Assembly: GCA_028282785.1 (NCBI GenBank)
Contig: JANQHE010000021.1
Span: forward strand, 124,001-188,000
Source: Bacteroidales bacterium
GTDB lineage: Bacteria; Bacteroidota; Bacteroidia; Bacteroidales; UBA12077
Direction of reading: 5' to 3'
Length of the DNA: 64,000 nucleotides
The notes under the pieces were generated by a model that did no database searches, was not told the origin of the DNA, and saw only the letters and a list, made by a program, of their open reading frames with translations. The first letter of the stretch is position 1, and the number at the start of each line of letters is the position of its first letter. Positions 54,824 through 63,977 of this stretch are shown one piece after another. Position numbers and translations under genes: made by a program.

Positions 54824-54869
54824 AAACCGCTCAAACTATCGAACAGAATCGGTGGTTTGGCGGTTTTTT
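54824..54869 (+). terminator. Terminator-like hairpin between tRNA-Leu and tig
   Basis: AAACCGC and GCGGTTT are extended by CAAAC/GTTTG and followed by a T run. It should end or attenuate the tRNA transcript before tig, although tig may rely on read-through because no separate promoter is visible in the 30 bases after it. Confidence 0.75.
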
Positions 54870-54899
54870 AAAATTTATAAATTCTCAAACAAACAAGTA

Positions 54900-56282
54900 A
54901 TGAACATAGTTAAAGAGAACACTGGTGATTTAACTGCGATACTTAAAGTGAACATTTCTGAGAAAGATTATGCAGAAAAAGTTGAAAATGTTCTTAAGGA
55001 TTATCGCAAGAAAGCTCGTATAGATGGATTCCGCCCTGGGAAAGTTCCTACAGGATTAATTAAGAAAATGTATGGAAAAGGAATTCTTGTTGAGGAAGTA
55101 AACAAACTGATCTCTGAATCGCTAACAAATTATATCCGCGACGAAAAATTAAATATTCTTGGAGAACCTTTACCAACAGAGAATCAGAAACCAGCTGATT
55201 TCGATAGTGAAACTGAATTTGAATTTTCTTTTGATGTTGCTTTAGCTCCTGAAGTTGAAGTTAAACTTTCAAAGAGAGATAAAGTACCGTATTATGAAAT
55301 CAAGGTTGATGAGAAATTATTAGAAACGCACACGGATAATTATGCACGTCGTTTTGGTGAATTTAAAGATGTAGAAGAAACTACAGACAACGAAATGTTA
55401 ACTGGTAATTTTGTTCAGTTAGATGCTGAAGGAAATGCTTTAGAGGATGGAATAAAAGCTGAAGAAGTTAAAATTACCATTGAATACATTAAGAACGAAG
55501 AGATTAAAAAGGCATTTGCCGGACATAAAGCCGGCGATACTGTTAAGTTTGATGTACGAAAGGCTTATCCAAGCGACTCCGAGATTGCTTCAATGTTAAG
55601 AATTGACAAGGAAGTAGCTAAAAATGTTACGGGAGATTTCAATTTTGAAATAAAATTAGTTCAGCGTTTTGACAAAGCTGAAGTTAACCAGGAATTATTT
55701 GATAAAGCATTCGGTAAAGATGTGGTTAAAACCAAAGAAGAGTTTGATGCTAAGCTTTCTGAAGAAATTAAATCTAATTTCGTACGCGAAACTGATTACA
55801 GGTTCTTAATTGACGCTAAAAAGAAATTTGTTGATAAATTCAACCCTTCTTTACCATCAGAATTTTTAAAGCGCTGGTTAACTATTGTAAACGAAGGTAA
55901 ATTTACACCGGAACAAATTGAGGAAGAGTTCCCAAAATTTGAAGAAGATTTAAAATGGCAGATCATCAAGGACCAAATCATTAGAGATAATGAAATTAAA
56001 GTTGAGGAAAAAGATGTTTTAGAGGCTGCCAAAGAAGTTACTGCTGCCCAATTTGCCCAGTATGGTTTGGCAAATCTTCCTGATGAACAATTAGAACAAT
56101 ATGCTCAGGAAATTCTTAAAAAGGATAATGAACGTAAAAATCTTTATGAGAAAAAATTTGAGGATAAAGTTCTTGAATTTATTAAAGAAGCTATCAAATT
56201 AGACTCAAAAGAAATAACTGTTGAAGATTTCCAAAAACTTTGGGAAGCAGAACAAAAAAAGGATGAAAAGAAAGCTAAATAA
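54900..56282 (+). CDS. tig: Trigger factor
   Basis: 460 residues from MNIVKENTGDLTAILKVN. The ribosome-binding tail domain has the FRPGKVP signature (RIDGFRPGKVPTGLIKKMYG); the PPIase-like middle domain (about 150-250) is diverged, as in other Bacteroidota; the C-terminal helical arms (about 260-460) include TPEQIEEEF. The start at 54900 is preferred because an ATG at 54747 would run through tRNA-Leu. It is the nascent-chain chaperone of the ribosome exit and, as often, sits just upstream of clpP and clpX. Confidence 0.95.
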   Translation: MNIVKENTGDLTAILKVNISEKDYAEKVENVLKDYRKKARIDGFRPGKVPTGLIKKMYGKGILVEEVNKLISESLTNYIRDEKLNILGEPLPTENQKPADFDSETEFEFSFDVALAPEVEVKLSKRDKVPYYEIKVDEKLLETHTDNYARRFGEFKDVEETTDNEMLTGNFVQLDAEGNALEDGIKAEEVKITIEYIKNEEIKKAFAGHKAGDTVKFDVRKAYPSDSEIASMLRIDKEVAKNVTGDFNFEIKLVQRFDKAEVNQELFDKAFGKDVVKTKEEFDAKLSEEIKSNFVRETDYRFLIDAKKKFVDKFNPSLPSEFLKRWLTIVNEGKFTPEQIEEEFPKFEEDLKWQIIKDQIIRDNEIKVEEKDVLEAAKEVTAAQFAQYGLANLPDEQLEQYAQEILKKDNERKNLYEKKFEDKVLEFIKEAIKLDSKEITVEDFQKLWEAEQKKDEKKAK

Positions 56283-56310
56283 GACATTTAGCAAAACATT
56301 ATAATCAAAG

Positions 56311-56338
56311 CCGCGTTATTAATAAACGCGGTTTTTTT
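56311..56338 (+). terminator. Terminator of tig
   Basis: CCGCGTT/AACGCGG with a 7-base loop, followed by seven T. Confidence 0.88.
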
Positions 56339-56341
56339 ATT

Positions 56342-56400
56342 TAGCCTGACGTATTCATAAATACTATCTTATCTTAAAGCTTATGAATAATTATAGGCTA
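56342..56400. other. Nested inverted repeat between tig and clpP
   Basis: TAGCCT (56342-56347) pairs with AGGCTA (56395-56400), and within it TATTCATAA (56352-56360) pairs with TTATGAATA (56381-56389). CTGACG at 56346 could also pair with CGTCAG at 56456-56461. The 227 bases before clpP contain little else recognisable. It could be a leader structure or a small RNA; no promoter was identified. Confidence 0.4.
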
Positions 56401-56565
56401 ACGCTGACAAGAGATTATGATTAGTCGGTTTTTGCTAAACTAACTATAATACCTGCGTCAGAATAAGAATTCATTAATATTATGAATTATTCAAGTTAGA
56501 ATAAATACAAGTTCATTCAATTTTAACTAACTTTATCAATTAATAATTTAAAATTTGATAGAATT

Positions 56566-57249
56566 ATGATTCCAAAAGACGAATTTAAAAAATATGCAAC
56601 CAAACATTTAAATATTAGTAGCTTATCAATGGAGAAGTATTCTTCAATGTATAATAACTACATTTCTCCGACAATTATCGAAGAGCGCCAAATGAATGTT
56701 GCGCAAATGGATGTGTTCTCTCGTTTAATGATGGATAGAATTATATTTTTAGGAGTTCCTATAGTTGATGATGTTGCAAATATTATTCAGGCGCAGTTAC
56801 TTTTCCTTGAATCAACAGACCCCTCAAAAGATATTCAGATTTATATGAATTCTCCGGGAGGAAGTGTTTACGCTGGATTAGGTATTTATGATACAATGCA
56901 GTATATCAAACCGGATATTGCTACAATATGTACGGGTATGGCAGCGTCAATGAGTGCAGTTTTATTGGCAGCAGGAACAAAAGGAAAGAGGACTGCGTTA
57001 ACTCACTCTCGTATAATGATTCATCAACCAATGGGTGGTGCGCAAGGACAAGCAATAGATATTGAAATTACAGCTCGCGAGATTCAAAAATTAAAGAAAG
57101 AACTTTATGAAATATTGGCTAATCATTCAGGTAATACATATAAGAAAATTGAAAAGGATTCTGACCGCGATTATTGGATGACTGCTGAAGAAGCACAAAA
57201 TTACGGAATGATTGACGAGGTACTTACCAGAAATGGTGATAAAAAATAA
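56566..57249 (+). CDS. clpP: ATP-dependent Clp protease proteolytic subunit ClpP
   Basis: 227 residues. The catalytic serine is in [19 protein letters not shown] and the histidine in [31 protein letters not shown] is the oxyanion loop. The first about 35 residues are a longer N-terminal part typical of Bacteroidota ClpP and may include a propeptide. It degrades proteins fed by ClpX, encoded 90 bases downstream but behind a terminator and its own promoter. Confidence 0.97.
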   Translation: MIPKDEFKKYATKHLNISSLSMEKYSSMYNNYISPTIIEERQMNVAQMDVFSRLMMDRIIFLGVPIVDDVANIIQAQLLFLESTDPSKDIQIYMNSPGGSVYAGLGIYDTMQYIKPDIATICTGMAASMSAVLLAAGTKGKRTALTHSRIMIHQPMGGAQGQAIDIEITAREIQKLKKELYEILANHSGNTYKKIEKDSDRDYWMTAEEAQNYGMIDEVLTRNGDKK

Positions 57250-57272
57250 GATAGATTTTACAATAAATTAAG

Positions 57273-57298
57273 CCGCATTAGCTTAATGCGGTTTTTTT
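57273..57298 (+). terminator. Terminator of clpP
   Basis: CCGCATTA and TAATGCGG form an 8-bp stem with a 3-base loop, followed by a T run. Confidence 0.88.
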
Positions 57299-57314
57299 AT
57301 TCTAATTAATACCT

Positions 57315-57322
57315 TAACTTTG
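57315..57322 (+). promoter_or_regulatory. -7 box of clpX
   Basis: TAACTTTG fits TAnnTTTG, 18 bases before the clpX start. A TTTT at about 57292-57295 (inside the clpP terminator tail) is at the -33 distance. This suggests clpX can be transcribed independently of clpP. Confidence 0.55.
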
Positions 57323-57339
57323 CTTAACTAATTAATTTA

Positions 57340-58569
57340 ATGAGTACAATGGACAAATGTTCGTTTTGTGGGAGAGATAAGAAAGATACTAATCTTTTAA
57401 TTGCCGGTTTGTCTGGGCATATTTGTGACCGCTGTATTGAGCAGGCATATGATATTGTTCAGGAGGAACTGCAGAAAAAAGGCGATTTCGATGTAAATCA
57501 AATTGAACTACTCAAACCAATTGAAATAAAAAATTTCCTTGACCAATATGTAATTGGACAGGAAGAGGCTAAAAAATACCTTTCTGTTGCCGTATATAAT
57601 CATTATAAAAGATTATTGCAGACAAATAAAAAGGAAGAAGAAGAAATTGAAATTGAAAAATCAAATATTGTTTTGGTTGGGGAAACAGGTACTGGCAAAA
57701 CTTTACTTGCCAGAACCATTGCTAAAATGCTTCATGTACCTTTTACTATTGTTGATGCAACTGTCTTAACAGAAGCCGGATATGTGGGTGAAGACATTGA
57801 AAGTATTTTAACGCGTTTATTGCAAGTAGCCGACTACAATGTCGAAGCTGCGGAAAAAGGTATTGTGTTTATTGATGAGATCGATAAAATCGCCCGAAAA
57901 GGTGATAACCCATCCATTACACGTGATGTTTCCGGAGAAGGGGTTCAGCAAGGTTTACTTAAATTACTCGAAGGCTCAATTATAAATGTTCCACCACAGG
58001 GAGGAAGAAAGCATCCTGACCAAAAAATGATTCCCGTAAACACAAAAAACATTTTATTTATATGTGGTGGCGCGTTTGATGGAATTGAAAGAAAAATAGG
58101 CCAAAGGCTTAATACACAAGTTGTGGGTTATTCTGCAAGTCGTGAAAAAGATCAAATAGACAGGGACAATTTATTACAATATATTGCTCCTCAAGATTTA
58201 AAATCTTTTGGATTAATACCTGAAATTATTGGGCGTTTACCTGTGTTAACATATTTGAGTCCTTTACAAAGAGAAGCTTTACGTAGGATTTTAACAGAAC
58301 CCAAAAATGCCATCATTAAGCAATATGAGAAACTGTTCCATATGGATGGTGTTAAACTAACCTTTGAAAAAGAAGTTTTGGAATATATTGTAGATAAAGC
58401 AATAGAATTCAAATTAGGAGCAAGAGGATTACGTTCAATATGTGAAGCTATTATGATGGATGTCATGTTTGATATTCCATCAAGTGAAGAAAAAGAAGTG
58501 AATATTACTGTTGAATATGCAAAAGAAAAAATGGGAAAAATAAATATTCAACGATTAAAAGCAGCTTAA
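57340..58569 (+). CDS. clpX: ATP-dependent Clp protease ATPase subunit ClpX
   Basis: 409 residues. The N-terminal zinc-binding domain has [10 protein letters not shown]...HICDRC (four cysteines). AAA+ motifs are [15 protein letters not shown] (Walker A), [11 protein letters not shown] (Walker B), and [18 protein letters not shown] (pore region). The C-terminal domain includes the IGF-like loop region near [13 protein letters not shown]. ClpX unfolds tagged substrates for ClpP. Confidence 0.97.
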   Translation: MSTMDKCSFCGRDKKDTNLLIAGLSGHICDRCIEQAYDIVQEELQKKGDFDVNQIELLKPIEIKNFLDQYVIGQEEAKKYLSVAVYNHYKRLLQTNKKEEEEIEIEKSNIVLVGETGTGKTLLARTIAKMLHVPFTIVDATVLTEAGYVGEDIESILTRLLQVADYNVEAAEKGIVFIDEIDKIARKGDNPSITRDVSGEGVQQGLLKLLEGSIINVPPQGGRKHPDQKMIPVNTKNILFICGGAFDGIERKIGQRLNTQVVGYSASREKDQIDRDNLLQYIAPQDLKSFGLIPEIIGRLPVLTYLSPLQREALRRILTEPKNAIIKQYEKLFHMDGVKLTFEKEVLEYIVDKAIEFKLGARGLRSICEAIMMDVMFDIPSSEEKEVNITVEYAKEKMGKINIQRLKAA

Positions 58570-58606
58570 CCTGCCCACGCAATATTGCTTCTGTAGACAA
58601 GTTTTT
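58570..58606. repeat. Second copy of the short dispersed repeat
   Basis: On the minus strand it begins AAAAACTTGTCT and ends GGGCAGG, as at 1113-1156; only the two ends match. It begins one base after the clpX stop codon. Confidence 0.4.
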
Positions 58607-58640
58607 AATTTAAATAAATCCGAATCACGGTTTACAAACA

Positions 58641-58680
58641 AAAACAGCCTCTCACGATATTTATCAGGAGAGGCTGTTTT
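58641..58680. terminator. Bidirectional terminator between clpX and folA
   Basis: AAAACAGCCTCTC and GAGAGGCTGTTTT are perfect 13-bp arms around a 14-base loop. It serves the converging clpX and folA transcripts and overlaps the last base of the folA stop codon. Confidence 0.92.
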
Positions 58681-59165
58681 TATTTTTTACGATCAAGAGT
58701 AGAAATAGTAAATGGGTATTTGTTCTTTTCATCCGGTTCAAAATCTCTTTTTTCAACTTCCATCCATTCGTCCAAATTGATCTCAGGGAAAAAAGTGTCT
58801 CCATTAAATTTATGATGGATCTGCGTTAAATAAATTCTATCCACCAATGGCATTGCAATTTCATAAATTACTCCACCACCAATAATGAATGGTTCCGGAT
58901 CATCTTTAGCTAAATTAATCGCCTCTTCTAATGAATGAACCACAATGCAACCCTCGGCATTGTAATCTTTATCTCGTGTAATAATAACATTGGTTCTATT
59001 TGGTAAAGGCCTGCCATTCGATTCAAAAGTTTTTCTTCCCATTATAATGTAATGACCAGTTGTAGTTTCCTTAAAATGCTTCATATCCCTTGGTAAGTGC
59101 CAAATTAATTGGTTGTCCTTTCCAATTACATTATTTTCTCCAACAGCTACAATAATTGATAACAT
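58680..59165 (-). CDS. folA: Dihydrofolate reductase
   Basis: 161 residues. MLSIIVAVGENNVIGKDNQLIWHLPRDMKHF is the conserved N-terminal core (with the catalytic acidic residue after it), followed by TGHYIIMGRKTFES, PLPNRTNVIITRD and FIIGGGVIYEIAMPLVDRIYLT. It regenerates tetrahydrofolate after thymidylate synthase (thyA in the same operon). A four-helix protein gene is inserted between the two. Confidence 0.97.
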   Translation of the reverse strand: MLSIIVAVGENNVIGKDNQLIWHLPRDMKHFKETTTGHYIIMGRKTFESNGRPLPNRTNVIITRDKDYNAEGCIVVHSLEEAINLAKDDPEPFIIGGGVIYEIAMPLVDRIYLTQIHHKFNGDTFFPEINLDEWMEVEKRDFEPDEKNKYPFTISTLDRKK

Positions 59166-59175
59166 AGATATTTGT

Positions 59176-59553
59176 TTAATGGTTAATTGGTTTAGTGGGT
59201 TTATTATTTCTCAAAAACGTAATATAACCGTTTAACTTCTTTTTGAGCGAAATTAATTTATTATTTAAATCCGAATAACTTTCTTCTGAAATTAAATCTC
59301 TATTAAATGATTTTAATAACCAAGTTTTTGTTTCAAAAAGAGAGCCCCTGGAATAATAACAGAATTGTAAATTCTCTTTATGAAAGTATCTTCCATAACT
59401 TTCTGATATATTGGCTCCAATAGAATCAGAGGATTTCACTATTTGTTTTCCAATAGTATCTTTCGGAAAATACTCCCATTTAGAAACTAAATTCCAAATT
59501 TCATCTGCGATCTTTATTGCTTCTTGATAAATTTCTAAATCTTCTAATTCCAT
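59176..59553 (-). CDS. Four-helix bundle protein (S23/IVP-type)
   Basis: 125 residues of the TIGR02436 four-helix family: LEIYQEAIKIADEIW, YFPKDTIGKQIVKSSDSIGANISESYGR, and CYYSRGSLFETKTWLL are the usual signatures. The family includes proteins from intervening sequences in 23S rRNA genes and the accessory protein of diversity-generating retroelements, and is commonly found as a lone mobile-like gene. Here it sits between thyA and folA with 13- and 10-base gaps. No rRNA or reverse transcriptase gene is in the window. Confidence 0.85.
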   Translation of the reverse strand: MELEDLEIYQEAIKIADEIWNLVSKWEYFPKDTIGKQIVKSSDSIGANISESYGRYFHKENLQFCYYSRGSLFETKTWLLKSFNRDLISEESYSDLNNKLISLKKKLNGYITFLRNNKPTKPINH

Positions 59554-59566
59554 AATTACTATTAAA

Positions 59567-60361
59567 CTAAACCGAAATAGCCCCTTTTATATGTGGATGA
59601 GGATCATAATCTTCCAAAACAAAATCATCAAAGTCAAAAGATAAAATATCTTTCTTTTCAGAATTCATTTTCAAATTTGGAAGAGATCGGGGTTCCCTTG
59701 ATAATTGTAATTTTACCTGATCAATATGATTTAAATAAATATGTGCATCTCCTAAGGTATGAATAAACTCATAAGGGTCCAGACCTGTTGCCTGTGCCAC
59801 TATTTTTAACAGAATCGCATAAGAGGCAATATTAAAAGGGACCCCTAAGAATATGTCAGCACTTCTTTGATATAATTGACACGAAAGCCTCCCATCAGCA
59901 ACATAAAACTGGAATAATATATGACATGGTGGCAAAGCCATGTTCTTAATATCTGACACGTTCCACGCGCTAACAATATGGCGTCGCGAATCAGGATTAT
60001 TTTTAATGGAATCAATAATTTGAGAGATTTGGTCAACCGATTCGCCATTTGGTGCGGGCCAGGACCTCCACTGGTAACCATATATATTGCCCAGGTCTCC
60101 TTTTTCATCAGCCCATTCATCCCATATGCTAACCTTGTGGTCATTTAAATATTTAATATTTGTGTCGCCTTTTAAGAACCAAAGTAACTCGTATATTATA
60201 GATTTTAAATGAAGCTTCTTAGTAGTAAGTAGAGGAAATCCTTTCTGTAGATTAAACCTCATTTGGTATCCAAATGTACTTATTGTTCCCGTACCTGTCC
60301 GGTCTTCTTTTTTGGTTCCGTTTTTTAGAACATGATCAAGAAGGTTCAAATATTGTTTCAT
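59567..60361 (-). CDS. thyA: Thymidylate synthase
   Basis: 264 residues, standard length. The catalytic cysteine is in [14 protein letters not shown], with [45 protein letters not shown] and [14 protein letters not shown] as further signatures. It methylates dUMP with methylene-THF, making dihydrofolate for FolA. It is the first gene of the thyA / four-helix / folA run. Confidence 0.98.
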   Translation of the reverse strand: MKQYLNLLDHVLKNGTKKEDRTGTGTISTFGYQMRFNLQKGFPLLTTKKLHLKSIIYELLWFLKGDTNIKYLNDHKVSIWDEWADEKGDLGNIYGYQWRSWPAPNGESVDQISQIIDSIKNNPDSRRHIVSAWNVSDIKNMALPPCHILFQFYVADGRLSCQLYQRSADIFLGVPFNIASYAILLKIVAQATGLDPYEFIHTLGDAHIYLNHIDQVKLQLSREPRSLPNLKMNSEKKDILSFDFDDFVLEDYDPHPHIKGAISV

Positions 60362-60541
60362 CTATGCAGTTTTTTCCGATAAGTAATTGATCTGATAAAA
60401 TTAAGAAAACAACACACTGTTTTGTTCAATTTAATAATTTACTATTCAACATATTAATTCAGAATTGTTATAAATTGAATATAAATCCTGTTAATATCAA
60501 TATATTATGATAAATCTATCTGTTAATAAAAAATATTTTAC

Positions 60542-60549
60542 TACATTTG
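60542..60549 (+). promoter_or_regulatory. Candidate -7 box for the Rrf2 regulator gene
   Basis: TACATTTG fits TAnnTTTG, 38 bases before the start codon. The region 60362-60587 between thyA and this gene shows no hairpin or riboswitch. Confidence 0.5.
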
Positions 60550-60587
60550 AGCATTTAATTACCTAAATTATTGCAATAAGAACGTAT

Positions 60588-60986
60588 ATGGCAAAAGTAT
60601 TCACACTTTCGGAGGCAGCATCCATTGCATTGCATGGAATGATTTTAATAGCACAGGAGAAGGAGGGACTAAATGTGCTAAAAATAGCAGAGCGAACAGA
60701 TACATCTAAACATCATGTTGCAAAAGTTATGCAACGTTTGGTTAAGGCTGGTTATCTTAGTTCACAACGAGGGCCAAGTGGAGGATTTATTTTACGTAAG
60801 AATCCGGCGGAAATTAACTTTCTTGAAATATATGAAGTTATTGAAGGCCCAATTGAAGTTGGTGATTGTCCTATGGATAAAAAAATCTGTCCATTTGATA
60901 AATGTTTAATGGATAATGTAACGAATAAAATGACATTAGATTTTAAAGATTATTTAAAAAACCAAACGGTAAATAAATATCTTTAA
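60588..60986 (+). CDS. Rrf2-family transcriptional regulator, probable Fe-S sensor
   Basis: 132 residues. A winged-helix domain (IAERTDTSKHHVAKVMQRLVKAGYL, SQRGPSGGFIL) is followed by three cysteines, Cys94, Cys101 and Cys106 (in the pattern VGDCPM, ICPFDKC), as used for the Fe-S cluster in NsrR and IscR. NsrR senses nitric oxide. Its neighbours are an Fe-S protein and Hcp, so a nitrosative or redox stress regulator is likely. The gene is followed by its own terminator. Confidence 0.85.
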   Translation: MAKVFTLSEAASIALHGMILIAQEKEGLNVLKIAERTDTSKHHVAKVMQRLVKAGYLSSQRGPSGGFILRKNPAEINFLEIYEVIEGPIEVGDCPMDKKICPFDKCLMDNVTNKMTLDFKDYLKNQTVNKYL

Positions 60987-61005
60987 TAAAGTACAACCAG
61001 AATTA

Positions 61006-61038
61006 AAACCGGCTTAAATTATTAAGTCGGTTTTTTTT
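61006..61038 (+). terminator. Terminator of the Rrf2 gene
   Basis: CCGGCTTAA and TTAAGTCGG (one G-U pair) around a 4-base loop, flanked by AAAA and eight T. Confidence 0.85.
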
Positions 61039-61090
61039 ATTTTTATACTTATCAATAAGCCAGCGCATTAGATTAACCTGTTATAAAACA

Positions 61091-61102
61091 TGACATAAAT
61101 CA
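61091..61102 (+). promoter_or_regulatory. CRP/FNR-family-like site upstream of the Fe-S protein and hcp
   Basis: TGACATAAATCA has the TGA-N6-TCA core of CRP/FNR-family sites. The 5' extension (CA) and 3' extension (CC) do not form a longer palindrome, so the site is weak. A TTTG at 61113-61116 and a near -7 box around 61138-61144 lie downstream, so it could act as an activator site. HcpR-type FNR-family regulators control hcp in several Bacteroidota. Confidence 0.35.
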
Positions 61103-61195
61103 CCAAAAAAAATTTGGTCAGGTAAAAAACTATTTCTTATTTTGGTAATGAAATACCATAATTCTTATTTAGAAAAATAACAACAAATTATTCAG

Positions 61196-62140
61196 ATGAA
61201 AAGACAAATTATAGAAATAGATGAAGAAAAATGTACCGGATGCGGAGATTGCGTTCCTAATTGTCATGAAGGTGCATTACAAATTATTGATGGTAAGGCA
61301 AGACTAATAAGCGACTTGATGTGTGATGGTTTAGGTGCTTGCATTGGACATTGTCCTGAAAATGCTATCGAAATTATTGAACGTGAAGCCCAACCGTATG
61401 ACGAAGTAACTGTTATTAAAGAGATGGTTAAAAAAGGTAAAAATACGGTTATAGCGCACCTTGCTCATTTAAAAGACCATAAAGAATTTGGATTTTTAAA
61501 ACAAGGTGTTCGTTGGATGCAAGAAAATCAATCGGATATAGAATTTAACATAGAAGAAGTTATGGAAGCAGTACATAATGGAAGGCATACTGAAGAAAGT
61601 GCTTGTGGATGCGGAGGACATGAAGAAGAACCAAAACACGAGCATAATCATGCGCACGCACACGCACATGCACACAGTGGTGGAGGATGCCCTGGTTCAA
61701 TGGCAAGAGAAATCAATAAACCAGAAACAAATAATACAATTGCGGTTGGAGATATACCTTCCGAGTTAAGGCAATGGCCCGTTCAAATGCATTTAATCAA
61801 CCCGGCAGCATCTTATTTTCAGGATTCAGATTTACTGTTAGCTGCTGATTGTGTTGCTTTTTCTCTCGGTAATTTTCACAGTAAATTCTTAAAAGGAAGA
61901 TCGCTAGGGATTGCTTGTCCTAAACTGGATGAAAATAAAGAAGTTTATATAAGTAAGCTAGTTGCTTTAATTGATGAAGCTAAAATTAATACGATTACAG
62001 TAATGAAAATGGAAGTTCCATGTTGTGGAGGAATCTTACAAATGGCACAATTAGCTTTGCAACAAGCAACACGTAAAGTACCTGTAAAATCAATTACAGT
62101 AAGTATATCAGGAGAAATCTTATCAGAAGATTGGGTATAG
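61196..62140 (+). CDS. 4Fe-4S protein with a His-rich linker, partner gene of hcp
   Basis: 314 residues. An N-terminal ferredoxin part has Cys13-x2-Cys16-x2-Cys19-x3-Cys23 (KCTGCGDCVPNC) and a second set with Cys43, Cys49 and Cys53 (CDGLGACIGHC, missing the usual second cysteine, as is common in this family). A Cys/His-rich stretch (about 137-165: CGCGGHEEEPKHEHNHAHAH and more His/Ala pairs, then GGGC) is a likely metal-binding segment. A C-terminal domain (about 180-314) keeps VPCCGGI. The gene precedes hcp by 116 bases, a common pairing in anaerobes. It may supply electrons for Hcp. Confidence 0.85.
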   Translation: MKRQIIEIDEEKCTGCGDCVPNCHEGALQIIDGKARLISDLMCDGLGACIGHCPENAIEIIEREAQPYDEVTVIKEMVKKGKNTVIAHLAHLKDHKEFGFLKQGVRWMQENQSDIEFNIEEVMEAVHNGRHTEESACGCGGHEEEPKHEHNHAHAHAHAHSGGGCPGSMAREINKPETNNTIAVGDIPSELRQWPVQMHLINPAASYFQDSDLLLAADCVAFSLGNFHSKFLKGRSLGIACPKLDENKEVYISKLVALIDEAKINTITVMKMEVPCCGGILQMAQLALQQATRKVPVKSITVSISGEILSEDWV

Positions 62141-62173
62141 TTAAAACCTGGAAATCAAATATTATAGGAAATA

Positions 62174-62198
62174 ATAAATACTGTAGTTCAGTATTTAT
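62174..62198 (+). other. Hairpin between the Fe-S protein gene and hcp
   Basis: ATAAATACTG and CAGTATTTAT are perfect 10-bp arms with a 5-base loop (TAGTT). There is no T run, so it is not a normal terminator. It may be an mRNA-stabilising or processing element, or an operator. Confidence 0.5.
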
Positions 62199-62256
62199 AT
62201 GGAGAAAGTACATTCAATAAATAAATTATCTATAACAATTAAAAAAGATCAAAATC

Positions 62257-63915
62257 ATGAGTATGTTTTGTTATCAATGTCAGGAAGCTGCAAAAGGTAC
62301 AGGTTGTACAGGTGCAGTAGGTGTATGTGGAATTAAAGATGATGTAATTCATTTACAGGACCTGACAGTTTATATTCTTAAAGGAATTTCACTTTACAGC
62401 ACAAAAGCAAGAGAAAATGGCATTGAAGATGAAGAAGTAAACAACTTTTTCTTCACAAGCCTATTTAAAACAATCACAAATGCTAACTTCTCAAAAGAAG
62501 TATTTGTGAAAGAGATAAATAGAGCTTTTGAATTAAGAGATAAAATCAAAAACCAATTGGTTGCAAAAGGTATTGATATTAGCGGTATAAATCATGATAC
62601 TGCAACCTGGTTTAGTTCAAATTTCGAAGAAATTGAAGCCAAAGCAATCCGGATTAATGGTAAAATTGATGCGCCAAATGAAGATATCCGCTCACTTCGT
62701 GCATTAATCCTTTATGGGGTTAAAGGTTTGGCTGCTTACCAGGAGCATGCATTTAATTTAGGTTATGAAGACAGTAATTTACATGCATTTGTACAAAAAG
62801 CGATTGCTGCATTAACAAATGATGATTTAACTGTTGAAGAAAACATTGCTTTGGTGATGGAAACAGGAAAATATGGTGTTGATGTAATGGCTCTTTTAGA
62901 TAAGGCTAATACAGAAACCTATGGAAATCCTGAAATTACTTCGGTTAATATTGGTGTAAGAAACAATCCTGGTATCCTTATCAGTGGGCACGACCTTAAA
63001 GATATGGAGGACCTCCTAAAACAAACGGAAGGAACAGGTGTTGATGTATATACACACAGCGAAATGCTTCCTGCAAATTATTATCCTGCATTTAAAAAAT
63101 ATGAGCACTTTGTTGGAAATTATGGCAACGCATGGTGGAAGCAAAAAGAAGAATTTGAAAGTTTTAATGGTCCTGTTTTATTTACAACAAACTGTTTGGT
63201 TCCGCCTAAAAAAGCTGCAGGCTATTACGACAGAGTTTACACAACAGGTGCTGCAGGTTTTGATGGTTTCCCTCATATTGCGGACAGAGAAAAAGGCGGA
63301 CAAAAAGATTTTTCACAAATCATTGAGCATGCTAAAAAATGTGCTGCACCTACCGAGATTGAAACCGGTGAAATAGTTGGTGGTTTTGCTCATAACCAGG
63401 TAATGCAATTGGCTGATAAGGTTGTTGATGCAGTTAAATCCGGGGCAATCAGGAAATTCTTCGTTATGGCAGGATGTGACGGAAGAATGAAAGGCCGTGA
63501 TTACTATACCGAATTTGCCGATAAATTACCACAAGATACCGTTATCTTAACAGCAGGTTGTGCAAAATATCGTTATAACAAATTAGAGTTAGGCGATATT
63601 GGCGGAATACCAAGAGTTTTAGATGCAGGGCAATGTAATGATAGCTACTCGTTAGCAGTTATTGCTCTTAAACTAAAAGAAGTATTCGAATTAAATGATA
63701 TCAACGATCTGCCAATTGCTTATAATATAGCATGGTATGAACAAAAAGCTGTAATTGTATTATTAGCATTACTGTATTTAGGTGTTAAAAATATCCATTT
63801 AGGCCCAACATTACCGGCTTTCTTATCTCCAAATGTTGCTAATGTATTAGTAGAAACTTTTGGAATCGGTGGAATCACAAATGTTGAAGATGACATTAAA
63901 ATGTTTATGAATTAA
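62257..63915 (+). CDS. hcp: Hydroxylamine reductase / hybrid cluster protein
   Basis: 552 residues. N-terminal cysteines are Cys5, Cys8, Cys17 and Cys24 ([22 protein letters not shown]; spacing 2-8-6), as in class I (anaerobe) Hcp with a 4Fe-4S cluster. The hybrid-cluster ligands follow in [26 protein letters not shown] and DAGQCND, with Glu in the later motif. Hcp reduces nitric oxide to nitrous oxide (or hydroxylamine to ammonia in vitro). Together with the Rrf2 regulator it points to defence against nitrosative stress under anoxia. Confidence 0.97.
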   Translation: MSMFCYQCQEAAKGTGCTGAVGVCGIKDDVIHLQDLTVYILKGISLYSTKARENGIEDEEVNNFFFTSLFKTITNANFSKEVFVKEINRAFELRDKIKNQLVAKGIDISGINHDTATWFSSNFEEIEAKAIRINGKIDAPNEDIRSLRALILYGVKGLAAYQEHAFNLGYEDSNLHAFVQKAIAALTNDDLTVEENIALVMETGKYGVDVMALLDKANTETYGNPEITSVNIGVRNNPGILISGHDLKDMEDLLKQTEGTGVDVYTHSEMLPANYYPAFKKYEHFVGNYGNAWWKQKEEFESFNGPVLFTTNCLVPPKKAAGYYDRVYTTGAAGFDGFPHIADREKGGQKDFSQIIEHAKKCAAPTEIETGEIVGGFAHNQVMQLADKVVDAVKSGAIRKFFVMAGCDGRMKGRDYYTEFADKLPQDTVILTAGCAKYRYNKLELGDIGGIPRVLDAGQCNDSYSLAVIALKLKEVFELNDINDLPIAYNIAWYEQKAVIVLLALLYLGVKNIHLGPTLPAFLSPNVANVLVETFGIGGITNVEDDIKMFMN

Positions 63916-63940
63916 TCATATCTTAATTTGAACAAATTTA

Positions 63941-63977
63941 AACCTGATAGGTTTGTGCCCTTATCAGGTTTTTTTTA
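63941..63977 (+). terminator. Terminator of hcp
   Basis: AACCTGATA and TATCAGGTT form a 9-bp stem with a 12-base loop, followed by seven T. Confidence 0.85.

Noticed and set aside
54747-54899. Trigger factor with a 51-residue N-terminal extension
   Set aside because: That segment is tRNA-Leu and its terminator hairpin; tig starts at 54900.
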